In this document: positions 1 through 6,437 of the stretch, in pieces | Position numbering within the stretch: position 1 is the stretch's first letter | How the letters are laid out: each line of letters begins with the position of its first letter | Assembly (NCBI GenBank): GCA_937871645.1 | Contig: CALMPZ010000308.1 | Span: forward strand, 1 to 6,516 | Origin: an uncultured Polymorphobacter sp. | Lineage (GTDB): Bacteria; Pseudomonadota; Alphaproteobacteria; Sphingomonadales; Sphingomonadaceae | DNA: 6,516 bases | Reading direction: 5' to 3' | Program-made: the position numbers and the translations under genes | Notes under the pieces: model-generated | Databases searched by the model: none | What the model saw: the letters and a program-made list of their open reading frames with translations, nothing else | Told to the model about the DNA's origin: nothing

Positions 1-1142
1 CCGCCACCAACACACATGGTGACGACCACATACTTCACGCCGCGACGCTTGCCTTCGATCAGCGCGTGGCCGGTCAGGCGCGAGCCCGACATGCCGAACG
101 GGTGGCCGATCGAGATGCCGCCGCCGTTGACGTTGAGCTTGGCGTGGTCGATGCCGAGCTTGTCGGCGCAGTAGATGACCTGCACGGCAAAGGCTTCGTT
201 GAGTTCCCACAGCCCGATGTCATCGACCTTGAGGCCGTGCTGCTTCAACAGCTTGGGGATGGCGTAAACGGGGCCGATGCCCATTTCGTCGGGTTCGAGA
301 CCGGCGACCGCCATGCCGCGATAGGCGCCGAGCGGCTTCAATCCGCGACGGGCAGCTTCGCCGGCTTCCATCAGCACGCAGGCGCTCGACGCGTCCGACA
401 ACTGGCTGGCGTTGCCGGCCGTGATGCAGCCACCTTCGATGACCGGCGACAGGCCCTTGAGGCCGGCCAGCGTGGTTTCGGGGCGGTTGCCTTCGTCCTT
501 GGTCAGCGTGATGTCGTGATAGGTGACTTCCTTGGTCTCCTTGTTGGTCATCGCCATCTTGCTCGGCAGCGGCACGATTTCATCGTCGAACTTGCCGGCC
601 TGCTGTGCGGCGGCGGTGCGCATCTGCGATTCGAAGCTGTATTCGTCCTGGCGGTCGCGGCTGATGTTGTAGCGCTTGGCGACGATCTCGGCGGTCTGCA
701 GCATCGGCATGTGGATCGCCGGGTGCATCGCCACCAGTTCAGGGTCGGCGCCGTTGTTCATGCGGGCGTTCATGATCATCGAGATCGAATCGACGCCGCC
801 GCCGACGCAGATCTGCATGCCGTCGACGATGATCTGCTTGGCCGCCGTGGCAATCGCCATCATCCCCGAAGCGCACTGGCGGTCCATCGACTGGCCGGCG
901 ACGCTGACCGGCAGGCCGGCGCGCAGCAGCGCCAGCCGGGCGATATTGCCGCCCTGGACGCCCTGCTGGAGCGCGGCGCCAAACACCACGTCATCGACTT
1001 CGGCACCTTCGATGCCGGCGCGCTTGACGGCGTGCGCGATGGAGTGGCCGGCGAGCGTCGGCGACGGGGTGGCGTTGAACGCGCCGCGATGGGCCTTGCC
1101 GATCGGGGTGCGCGCGGTGGAAACGATGACGGCTTCACGCAT
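1..1142 (-). CDS. Thiolase (acetyl-CoA C-acyltransferase family), C-terminus cut off by window edge
   Basis: This is a thiolase, which cleaves 3-ketoacyl-CoA with CoA or condenses two acyl-CoAs, in the cytoplasm. The 380 visible residues begin [17 protein letters not shown], a typical thiolase N-terminus. The acylated nucleophile is Cys90 in DRQCASGMM. The NEAFA motif is at 315-319, the catalytic His347 is in [11 protein letters not shown], and the second catalytic cysteine, Cys377, is in the C-terminal CVGG motif. These spacings match the classical biosynthetic thiolase numbering (Cys89, His348, Cys378). Family members are about 390-400 residues, so only about 10-15 are missing and the gene should end just left of the window. 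The ATG has a good Shine-Dalgarno six bases upstream. It is the third gene of the minus-strand operon, 26 bases after the CMD gene. Degradative or biosynthetic role and chain-length preference cannot be decided; family assignment is secure. Confidence 0.95.
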   Translation of the reverse strand, partial: MREAVIVSTARTPIGKAHRGAFNATPSPTLAGHSIAHAVKRAGIEGAEVDDVVFGAALQQGVQGGNIARLALLRAGLPVSVAGQSMDRQCASGMMAIATAAKQIIVDGMQICVGGGVDSISMIMNARMNNGADPELVAMHPAIHMPMLQTAEIVAKRYNISRDRQDEYSFESQMRTAAAQQAGKFDDEIVPLPSKMAMTNKETKEVTYHDITLTKDEGNRPETTLAGLKGLSPVIEGGCITAGNASQLSDASSACVLMEAGEAARRGLKPLGAYRGMAVAGLEPDEMGIGPVYAIPKLLKQHGLKVDDIGLWELNEAFAVQVIYCADKLGIDHAKLNVNGGGISIGHPFGMSGSRLTGHALIEGKRRGVKYVVVTMCVGG

Positions 1143-1148
1143 GGGAAT

Positions 1149-1155
1149 GCTCCTT
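1149..1155 (-). promoter_or_regulatory. Ribosome binding site of the thiolase gene
   Basis: AAGGAGC on the minus strand lies six bases upstream of the thiolase ATG at 1142. It is the strongest Shine-Dalgarno sequence in the window. It fixes the start codon and suggests efficient translation of the last gene of the operon. Confidence 0.75.
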
Positions 1156-1168
1156 GAAGAATAGGGGT

Positions 1169-1714
1169 TCAGGCGGTGGGAATGGTCGCGGTGCCGGCTT
1201 CGTTGGGCAGCGCGAACGCCCCGCACAGCAGCGATACCGAGTGATAGAAACCGACGAGCTGGACGATTTCGAAACGCTGTGCCTCGTCGAACGACGCCGA
1301 CAGCCGCGCATATTCGGCGTCCGACAGCTTCTTGTTGGCGAGCAGCGCATCGACGGTGGCGATCAGCGTCGCCTCGGCGGTGTTCCAGCTGCCGTCATCA
1401 CCATGGCCAATCGCCAGCGACTTGACCTGCGCATCGGTCAATTCGGCCTTGGCGGCGAAATGCTTGATGTGCAGGCCCCATTCGTAGCTGTTGCCGCATT
1501 TGGCGACGGTGCGGTCGATGACGATTTCCTTGTCGCGCATGCCGAGCGGGCCACGGCCGGCCATCGAGCCGCCCATGAACTTTTCGAGCGCGCGCATCGA
1601 TTTGCCGAGCAAGGTGAACAGCGCCAGCGGCTCGGCGCCGGGGGCGGTGACCTTCTCCGCCACGGCGGCGAATTCGGGCGGGTAGGGCTTGGTCAGCAGT
1701 TCGATGCGTGCCAT
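1169..1714 (-). CDS. Carboxymuconolactone decarboxylase (CMD) family protein
   Basis: This 181-residue, all-helical-looking cytoplasmic protein belongs to the CMD/AhpD-like superfamily. The core helix pair is visible at about residues 55-100: [15 protein letters not shown], then [14 protein letters not shown] (73-86), the NxxYEWxxH pattern of non-peroxidase CMD proteins. Cys73 is present, but the second cysteine of the AhpD CxxC pair is replaced by Ser76, so AhpD-type disulfide peroxidase activity is unlikely. A C-terminal helix contains [12 protein letters not shown] (156-167), also typical of the family. I chose the ATG at 1714 because AAGGAC lies six bases ahead of it. The frame runs open to 1858, but that extension reads through a palindromic repeat and is not conserved-looking protein. 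It sits between the hydratase and thiolase genes, so it may act on an acyl-CoA-pathway intermediate, but the exact reaction is unknown. Family assignment is strong; function is open. Confidence 0.9.
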   Translation of the reverse strand: MARIELLTKPYPPEFAAVAEKVTAPGAEPLALFTLLGKSMRALEKFMGGSMAGRGPLGMRDKEIVIDRTVAKCGNSYEWGLHIKHFAAKAELTDAQVKSLAIGHGDDGSWNTAEATLIATVDALLANKKLSDAEYARLSASFDEAQRFEIVQLVGFYHSVSLLCGAFALPNEAGTATIPTA

Positions 1715-1720
1715 TTTCGG

Positions 1721-1726
1721 GTCCTT
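1721..1726 (-). promoter_or_regulatory. Ribosome binding site deciding the CMD start
   Basis: AAGGAC on the minus strand sits six bases before the ATG at 1714. It decides between this start and in-frame upstream starts that would run through the repeat at 1735-1789. The repeat's hairpin ends only nine bases upstream of this site in the transcript. Confidence 0.6.
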
Positions 1727-1734
1727 CGTTTCTG

Positions 1735-1789
1735 CCCCTCCCGCCCAAGCGGGAGAGGTCGACTCAGCGAAGCTGAGCGGGTGAGGGGT
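1735..1789 (+). repeat. Double-hairpin intergenic repeat, copy A
   Basis: This 55-base REP-like element has two perfect hairpins. Stem 1 pairs CTCCCGC (1738-1744) with GCGGGAG (1749-1755) around the loop CCAA. Stem 2 pairs CTCAGC (1763-1768) with GCTGAG (1772-1777) around GAA. The flanks CCCCTC (1735-1740) and GAGGGG (1783-1788) can also pair, giving an alternative outer stem. The palindrome GTCGAC (1758-1763) joins the two hairpins. It lies just upstream of the CMD ribosome binding site in the operon transcript. Copies B and C share the same architecture. I know of no gene product from it. Confidence 0.85.
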
Positions 1790-1850
1790 GATTTGCCAAT
1801 GCAGGTGAAGCAATTCGCTCCGGCGGCAAGCACGTGAGGCGGCGTTGCAA

Positions 1851-1902
1851 CCCCTCACCCGCTCGCCGTTGGCGAGTCGACCTCTCCCGCAAGGGGAGAG
1901 GT
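1851..1902 (-). repeat. Double-hairpin intergenic repeat, copy B (inverted relative to A)
   Basis: This is the same family as copy A in the opposite orientation. On the plus strand, stem 2 is CTCGCC (1862-1867) with GGCGAG (1871-1876) around GTT. Stem 1 is ACCTCTCCC (1880-1888) with GGGAGAGGT (1894-1902) around GCAAG. The linker keeps the GTCGAC palindrome (1876-1881), and the tail CCCCTCACCC (1851-1860) is the complement of copy A's tail. It touches the hydratase stop codon (1904-1906), so it forms the immediate 3' flank of that gene. The 61 bases between A and B (1790-1850) show no gene or clear signal. Confidence 0.85.
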
Positions 1903-1903
1903 G

Positions 1904-2365
1904 TTAGATATACGCCAGCGTCAGCCATTCGGCGACCAGTGCGGGCTTGTCGCTGCCTTCGATCTCGACCGAGACTTCGGTGGTGGTCTGCACCGAGCCG
2001 TCCTTGCGGACTTCGACATTGGCGAGCTTGAAGCGGCCGCGAACCTTGCTGCCCGACTTGACCGGCGCCATGAAGCGCACTTTGTTGTGGCCGTAATTGA
2101 CGCCCATCTTGGTGCCCGCCAGCCCCGGCAGCGCGCCGTAGGACATCACCGGCAGCAGCGACAAGGTCAGATAGCCGTGCGCGATGGTGGTGCCGAACGG
2201 TGTCATCTTGGCGCGTTCGGGATCGACGTGGATGAACTGGTGATCGCCGGTTGCATCGGCAAAGGCGTTGATCTTCGCCTGATCGACTTCGATCCAGTCG
2301 GAAACGCCGACTTCGGTGCCGACGAGGGCCTGATATTCCGCCAAGGTGAGCGCATTGCGTGCCAT
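1904..2365 (-). CDS. MaoC/NodN-like (R)-specific enoyl-CoA hydratase family protein
   Basis: This is a single hot-dog-fold protein of 153 residues, usual for NodN-like MaoC dehydratases. Members hydrate trans-2-enoyl-CoA to (R)-3-hydroxyacyl-CoA or run the reverse reaction, as soluble dimers. The hydratase-2 motif is plain at 35-50 (FADATGDHQFIHVDPE). Asp41 and His46 are the expected catalytic pair, followed by the hot-dog helix region FGTTIAHGYLTLSLL (57-71). The second half, from about residue 86 (MGVNYGHNKVRFMAPV), is the typical family beta-sheet and ends in WLTLAYI. The ATG at 2365 is preceded by GGGGAAG five bases away, a moderate ribosome site. It is the first gene of the minus-strand operon, 189 repeat-filled bases ahead of CMD, and diverges from putA. 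It resembles mycobacterial Rv0130-type hydratases in the active-site stretch. Substrate chain length is not determinable; family is confident. Confidence 0.93.
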   Translation of the reverse strand: MARNALTLAEYQALVGTEVGVSDWIEVDQAKINAFADATGDHQFIHVDPERAKMTPFGTTIAHGYLTLSLLPVMSYGALPGLAGTKMGVNYGHNKVRFMAPVKSGSKVRGRFKLANVEVRKDGSVQTTTEVSVEIEGSDKPALVAEWLTLAYI

Positions 2366-2370
2366 GAATT

Positions 2371-2377
2371 CTTCCCC
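2371..2377 (-). promoter_or_regulatory. Probable ribosome binding site of the MaoC-like gene
   Basis: GGGGAAG on the minus strand, five bases before the ATG at 2365, is a purine-rich but imperfect Shine-Dalgarno. It is preceded in the transcript by seven uridines (opposite the A run at 2378-2384), which would keep the site unstructured. Confidence 0.45.
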
Positions 2378-2415
2378 AAAAAAAGACTCAGGCTCGTTGC
2401 GGCCCGAAGCGCAGT

Positions 2416-2444
2416 CTTATCGGCGCAGCTAACGTGAGCGTCAA
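2416..2444 (-). promoter_or_regulatory. Candidate sigma70-type promoter of the hydratase-CMD-thiolase operon
   Basis: On the minus strand, TTGACG (2444-2439) matches the -35 consensus at five of six positions. It is followed by exactly 17 bases and then GATAAG (2421-2416), which matches the -10 consensus at four of six. Transcription would start near 2409 and leave a leader of about 45 bases before the hydratase ATG at 2365. The -35 box overlaps the first codons of the longest putA reading frame. This is a pattern match only. Confidence 0.45.
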
Positions 2445-5400
2445 CTATGCTCTGGACATGCCGTCGTCGTATGACAAAGCCATGACGAGCCAGACTGCTG
2501 CCCGCGCCGCGATGCGTGCCCTGCACCGCGCCCCCGAAACCCAGGTGCTGGGCGCGCTGCTGCCCGCCGCGCGACTTGATGGCGCCAGCCGCGACCGCGT
2601 GCAAGCCCGGGCGCTGGGACTGATTGCCGACTTGCGCGCCGCGCAAGGCTCGGGCTGGGTCAACCGCTTCCTGCAGCAATACCGGCTCAACACGCAGGAG
2701 GGCATTGCGCTGCTGTCGCTGGCCGAGGCCTTCCTGCGCGTGCCCGATGCCGATACCGCCGATTTGCTGATCCGCGACAAGATCGGCGGTGCCGACTGGG
2801 GCGCGCACACTGGCCAGTCCGATTCGCTGCTAGTCAATTCCGCGACCTGGGGGCTGGTGCTGACGCGCGCTGTTGTCGGTGATGCAGGCGGTGCCAAAGA
2901 CTCAAGCAAGCGCGCGTCGGTGCTCAAGAACCTCATCGCGCGCTCGGGTGAACCGTTCGTGCGTCAGGCGGTCGGTGCGGCGATGCGGATGATGGGGCAG
3001 ATTTTCGTCATGGGTCGCACCATCGACGAAGCGCTGGCACGCGCCGATGACAGCGAGAACCGCGGCTTCACCGCGAGCTTCGACATGCTTGGCGAAGCCG
3101 CACGCACCTACGCCGATGGTGCTCGCTACTATGACAGTTATGTCGCAGCGATTGCCGCGACCGGCAAGCACAGCAACCGCATCGGCCATTCGATTTCGGT
3201 CAAGCTGTCGGCGCTGCACCCGCGCTACGAAACCGCGCACGCGGCCAAATGCGTCCCCGAACTGACCGAAATGGTCGTGGCGCTGGCGAAGCAGGCCGCC
3301 GGACTCGGCATCGGGCTGACGGTCGATGCCGAGGAAACCGAACGTCTCGACATGTCGCTCGACATCATCGGTGCCGCGGCGCGCGCGCCCGAACTCGCGG
3401 GCTGGGACGGTTTCGGCATGGCAGCGCAGGCGTACGGCAAGCGCGCCGGCGCGGTCATCGACTGGGCGCAGGCGCTCGGCGCTGATACCAAACGCAAGCT
3501 GACGGTGCGGCTGGTCAAGGGCGCCTATTGGGACAGCGAGATCAAGCGCACGCAAGTCGAAGGGCTGCCCGACTATCCGCTGTTCACGCGCAAGTCGGCG
3601 ACCGATGTCAGCTATCTGGCGTGCGCGAAGAAGATGCTCGCCAGCCCGAACCTCTATCCGGCGTTCGCGACGCATAACGCGCTGACCGTCGCGACGCTCG
3701 CCGAATGGGCGGGTGACCGCCGCGATTTCGAGTTCCAGCGGCTGCACGGCATGGGCGAGGGACTCTACGAGCGCATGGTGCGTGAGCAGGGCTATCATTG
3801 CCGCAGCTATGCCCCCGTCGGCGGCCATCGCGATTTGCTGGCGTATCTGGTGCGCCGGCTGCTCGAAAACGGTGCCAACAGTAGCTTCGTCCACCAGCTC
3901 GCCGACGCCAATGTGTCCGACGCCGATCTGCTCGCCGACCCGGCGATGAAGATATTGTCAGTCGGCGTCACCCCGCATCCGTCGATCCCGCTGCCCGCCA
4001 ATCTGTATGGTGAGGAACGCATCAATTCCGCCGGCCTCGATCTCGCCGACGCCCAGCAACTGGAGGCAATCGTCCACGCCATGACCAAGGTTCCCAGCGT
4101 CAAGTTGCCACCGGCCAGCACCCCCGCGCAGGTCGCCAAAGCCATCGGCGTCGCGCACGCCGCCTTCCCGGCCTGGGATGCGACGCCGGTGGCCGAGCGC
4201 GCCGCCGCCCTCGACCGCCTCGCCGACTTGATGGAGGCGCAGCGCGACGAGTTGATGGCGCTGTGTGTCGATGAAGCGAAGAAGACCATCCCCGACTCAA
4301 TCGCCGAGGTGCGCGAGGCGGTCGACTTCTGCCGCTACTATGCCGCACGCGCCCGCGTCGATTTCGTGCGCCTTGCGCTGCCGGGGCCGACGGGCGAGCG
4401 CAACGAACTGCATCTGGCCGGCCGCGGCGTATTCGCCTGCATTGCGCCGTGGAACTTCCCGCTGGCGATTTTTGTCGGGCAGGTCGTCGCGGCGCTGGTC
4501 GCTGGCAATGCCGTGGTCGCCAAGCCGGCACCGCAGACACCGCGCGTGGCGGCCTATGCGGTGGCGCTGGCCAAGCAGGCGGGCATCCCCGACGGCGCGC
4601 TGCAACTTGTGATCGGCGGTGCCGAAGCCGGTGCTGCGCTCACCGGCGATGCGCGTGTGATGGGCGTGGCGTTCACTGGCTCGACCGGCACCGCGCGCGC
4701 CATCGCGCGGTCGCTGCTCGACGATGAAACGCGGCCGCTGGTACCGCTGATTGCCGAAACCGGCGGGCTCAACGCGATGATTGTCGATTCGACCGCGCTG
4801 CCCGAACAGGTGGTCGTTGATGTCGTGACCAGTGCGTTCCGTTCGGCCGGCCAGCGCTGTTCGGCGCTGCGCTTGCTGCTGCTGCAGGAAGACATTGCCG
4901 ACAAGACGCTCGAAATGCTCAGCGGCGCGATGGACACGCTGACCGTCGGCGCGCCCGGCGACCCGCGCACCGATGTCGGGCCGGTGATCGACACGGCGGC
5001 GTATGACAAGCTCGAGGCCTATCGCCAGTCGATGAAGTCGCGCTGGATTCACACCATCGCGGTGCCCGCCGATGGCAATTTCGTCGCGCCCACCGCGATC
5101 CGCCTCGACAAGATTTCGGATATGACCTCGGAATGGTTCGGGCCGCTGCTGCACGTGGTGACGTGGAAGGCCGGCCAGCTCGACGCCACCATCGCCGCGA
5201 TCAACGCCAGCGGCTACGGGCTGACGATGGGCCTGCACAGCCGCATCGCCTCGACGTCGGAGCGCGTGCAATCACTGGCGCGCGTCGGCAACCTCTACAT
5301 CAACCGCTCGATGATCGGCGCCGTGGTTGGCAGCCAACCGTTCGGCGGCGAAGGCCTGTCGGGCACCGGTTTCAAAGCCGGCGGGCCGCATTACCTGCTG

Positions 5401-5493
5401 CGCTTTGCCACCGAACGCACCGTGTCGATCGACACCACCAGCGCCGGCGGCAACGCCAGCCTGCTCAGCATCGAAGACGCCGCGACGCACTAA
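2434..5493 (+). CDS. putA: Bifunctional proline dehydrogenase / L-glutamate gamma-semialdehyde dehydrogenase (PutA)
   Basis: PutA oxidises proline to P5C with FAD, reducing membrane ubiquinone, then oxidises glutamate semialdehyde to glutamate with NAD+. The protein has 1019 residues from GTG. There is no N-terminal ribbon-helix-helix, so it is a short PutA that cannot repress its own gene. After a helical arm (about 35-165) the dehydrogenase barrel spans about 180-485: SVKLSALHPRY (Lys257), Asp298 in TVDAEE, RLVKGAYWDSE, and the proline-binding Arg474-Arg475 in YLVRRLLENG. The aldehyde dehydrogenase domain spans about 555-1000: PWNFP (672-676), FTGSTG (747-752), general base Glu775 in AETGG, nucleophile Cys809 in SAGQRCS. 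The conserved tail TTSAGGNASLL ends the chain. An oddity is KPAPQTP (697-703), where the usual motif is KPAEQTP. The start is uncertain: GTG 2434, ATG 2458 and ATG 2482 all lack a Shine-Dalgarno. Function is secure. Confidence 0.97.
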   Translation: MSVNYALDMPSSYDKAMTSQTAARAAMRALHRAPETQVLGALLPAARLDGASRDRVQARALGLIADLRAAQGSGWVNRFLQQYRLNTQEGIALLSLAEAFLRVPDADTADLLIRDKIGGADWGAHTGQSDSLLVNSATWGLVLTRAVVGDAGGAKDSSKRASVLKNLIARSGEPFVRQAVGAAMRMMGQIFVMGRTIDEALARADDSENRGFTASFDMLGEAARTYADGARYYDSYVAAIAATGKHSNRIGHSISVKLSALHPRYETAHAAKCVPELTEMVVALAKQAAGLGIGLTVDAEETERLDMSLDIIGAAARAPELAGWDGFGMAAQAYGKRAGAVIDWAQALGADTKRKLTVRLVKGAYWDSEIKRTQVEGLPDYPLFTRKSATDVSYLACAKKMLASPNLYPAFATHNALTVATLAEWAGDRRDFEFQRLHGMGEGLYERMVREQGYHCRSYAPVGGHRDLLAYLVRRLLENGANSSFVHQLADANVSDADLLADPAMKILSVGVTPHPSIPLPANLYGEERINSAGLDLADAQQLEAIVHAMTKVPSVKLPPASTPAQVAKAIGVAHAAFPAWDATPVAERAAALDRLADLMEAQRDELMALCVDEAKKTIPDSIAEVREAVDFCRYYAARARVDFVRLALPGPTGERNELHLAGRGVFACIAPWNFPLAIFVGQVVAALVAGNAVVAKPAPQTPRVAAYAVALAKQAGIPDGALQLVIGGAEAGAALTGDARVMGVAFTGSTGTARAIARSLLDDETRPLVPLIAETGGLNAMIVDSTALPEQVVVDVVTSAFRSAGQRCSALRLLLLQEDIADKTLEMLSGAMDTLTVGAPGDPRTDVGPVIDTAAYDKLEAYRQSMKSRWIHTIAVPADGNFVAPTAIRLDKISDMTSEWFGPLLHVVTWKAGQLDATIAAINASGYGLTMGLHSRIASTSERVQSLARVGNLYINRSMIGAVVGSQPFGGEGLSGTGFKAGGPHYLLRFATERTVSIDTTSAGGNASLLSIEDAATH

Positions 5494-5496
5494 CTT

Positions 5497-5550
5497 CCCT
5501 CTCCCCTTGCGGGAGAGGGCGACTCGCCGCAGGCGAACGGGGTGAGGGGT
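5497..5550 (+). repeat. Double-hairpin intergenic repeat, copy C, just after putA
   Basis: This is the third copy of the A/B family, in the same orientation as A, starting three bases after the putA stop (5491-5493). Stem 1 is a perfect nine-base pairing of CCCTCTCCC (5497-5505) with GGGAGAGGG (5511-5519) around CTTGC. Stem 2 pairs TCGCC (5524-5528) with GGCGA (5532-5536) around GCA. The tail GGTGAGGGGT (5541-5550) matches the other copies. The central GTCGAC of A and B is GGCGAC here. It could protect or end the putA transcript, but no T run follows, so a classical terminator is not shown. Confidence 0.85.
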
Positions 5551-5578
5551 CTCGGCATACGCCCTGCAAAAACCCCGC

Positions 5579-5607
5579 TTGCCGAATCAAGCAAAAGTGC
5601 GTACTAC
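5579..5607 (+). promoter_or_regulatory. Weak candidate promoter for coq4
   Basis: TTGCCG (5579-5584) and TACTAC (5602-5607) are separated by 17 bases, matching four and three of six consensus positions. Transcription would begin almost at the coq4 ATG (5616), implying a very short leader or none, consistent with the lack of a Shine-Dalgarno there. The match is weak; coq4 could instead be read from the putA transcript. Confidence 0.2.
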
Positions 5608-5615
5608 TACTCCGC

Positions 5616-6383
5616 ATGAACGCCATGACCCCTCCCGCGGCCTTTAAGCCTGACATCAAACTCCAGCCGCTCAAGCGTGACTGGCCCACCGCGCTCAAGG
5701 CGCTGCGCAAGCTGCTTGGCGACAAGGACGACACCGTCCAGGTCTTTGAAATCATGCGTGCGCTCAATGGCCGTGCCACCCGCGACGGTTATGACAAGCT
5801 GCTCGGCACGCTCGGCGGCGGTCGCATGGCGTATGAACGCCGCGAACTATCGTCGGTCCTGATGGACCGTGAGGCGCTGGCGAAATACCCCGCCGGCAGC
5901 CTCGCAGCGCACTATCTGGCGTTCACCGAAAAGGGCCAGATCGACGCCAAGGGCCTCGCCGATGTCAGCCGCCAGGTCGAACGCGACACCGGCATCGACC
6001 TCCAGCACCCCTATGCCTGGTTCGGCCGCCGCACCCGCGACGTCCATGACTTCTGGCACATTCTCACTGGTTACGACCTGACTGGTCTCGGTGAAGCCTG
6101 CCTCGTCGCCTTCTCCTACGCACAGACCCGCGCGATGGGCTGGGCCGTCATCGCCACGGGCGCGGCGCTGACCGGCATGAAGAATCCGGCGCACCCGTAC
6201 GCGCGCGCAATCTGGGAAGGCTACCAGCGCGGCAAGTCGGCGAAATGGTTGCTCGGCGAAGACTATGAAGCGATGCTTGGCGAACAGCTCGAACCACTTC
6301 GGGCGCGGCTCGGCCTGACGCCGCCGCTGCTGTTCGACTCGATTCCGGTGGCGGTGCGCAACAATGGATTGCCGAAGACCTAA
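5616..6383 (+). CDS. coq4: Coq4 family protein, ubiquinone biosynthesis
   Basis: This is a 255-residue homologue of the ubiquinone biosynthesis protein Coq4. Established work on eukaryotic Coq4 links it to organising the Coq complex and, more recently, to oxidative decarboxylation at ring carbon C1; the bacterial role is inferred from homology. The family's metal-binding signature HDxxHx11E is complete: His144-Asp145, His148 and Glu160, within HDFWHILTGYDLTGLGE. Other family-like stretches are HPYAWFGRRTRDVHDFWH just before it and WEGYQRGKSAKWLLGEDYE (200-218). There is no signal peptide; the helix around 160-187 may contact the membrane. I chose the ATG at 5616. An in-frame ATG at 5625 is equally possible, and no Shine-Dalgarno favours either. 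The frame is open upstream into putA, but that extension reads the palindromic repeat and is not real. It lies 122 bases after putA. Family assignment is confident. Confidence 0.92.
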   Translation: MNAMTPPAAFKPDIKLQPLKRDWPTALKALRKLLGDKDDTVQVFEIMRALNGRATRDGYDKLLGTLGGGRMAYERRELSSVLMDREALAKYPAGSLAAHYLAFTEKGQIDAKGLADVSRQVERDTGIDLQHPYAWFGRRTRDVHDFWHILTGYDLTGLGEACLVAFSYAQTRAMGWAVIATGAALTGMKNPAHPYARAIWEGYQRGKSAKWLLGEDYEAMLGEQLEPLRARLGLTPPLLFDSIPVAVRNNGLPKT

Positions 6384-6398
6384 GAGCGCGCCGCGCGG

Positions 6399-6434
6399 GC
6401 AGGCCGGAGGCCTGCACCCCATTGTCTTCTTTTT
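6399..6434 (+). terminator. Possible terminator hairpin after coq4
   Basis: GCAGGCC (6399-6405) and GGCCTGC (6409-6415) form a perfect seven-base stem with a GGA loop, 15 bases after the coq4 stop. Two more G-C pairs (6397-6398 with 6417-6418) are possible across a bulged A. A pyrimidine-rich stretch ending in five T (6430-6434) follows, but 14 bases lie between stem and T run, so it is not a textbook intrinsic terminator. Confidence 0.4.
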
Positions 6435-6437
6435 CGT

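Noticed and set aside
66..1157. 363-codon open frame on the plus strand opposite the thiolase
   Set aside because: It is antisense to a gene with all thiolase catalytic motifs. Its composition (rich in Arg, Ala, Gly, Asp, His) is that of a frame created by high third-position GC, and it shows no recognisable domain.
1169..1858. Longer 229-residue version of the CMD protein
   Set aside because: The 48 extra N-terminal residues translate repeat A and the spacer next to it. A good ribosome site and typical family length support the ATG at 1714.
1735..1902. CRISPR-like repeat pair
   Set aside because: The two units are inverted, not direct, have internal hairpins, and there is no spacer series or cas gene.
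1834..2031. Small plus-strand open frame across repeat B
   Set aside because: It consists of the palindromic repeat plus the antisense of the hydratase 3' end; it has no ribosome site and no independent signal.
2397..2420. TTGCGG and TCTTAT as a plus-strand putA promoter
   Set aside because: The spacing is only 12 bases, too short for a sigma70 promoter, and moving either box loses the match.
2902..3894. 330-codon open frame on the minus strand inside putA
   Set aside because: It lies opposite the well-conserved proline dehydrogenase domain, has GC-bias composition and shows no family motif.
4297..5271. 324-codon open frame on the minus strand inside putA
   Set aside because: It is a shadow of the aldehyde dehydrogenase domain, Arg/Gly/His-rich, with no domain pattern or ribosome site.
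5133..6383. 416-residue version of Coq4 beginning inside putA
   Set aside because: The extension overlaps putA in another frame and then reads repeat C; the Coq4-like sequence begins at about 5616.
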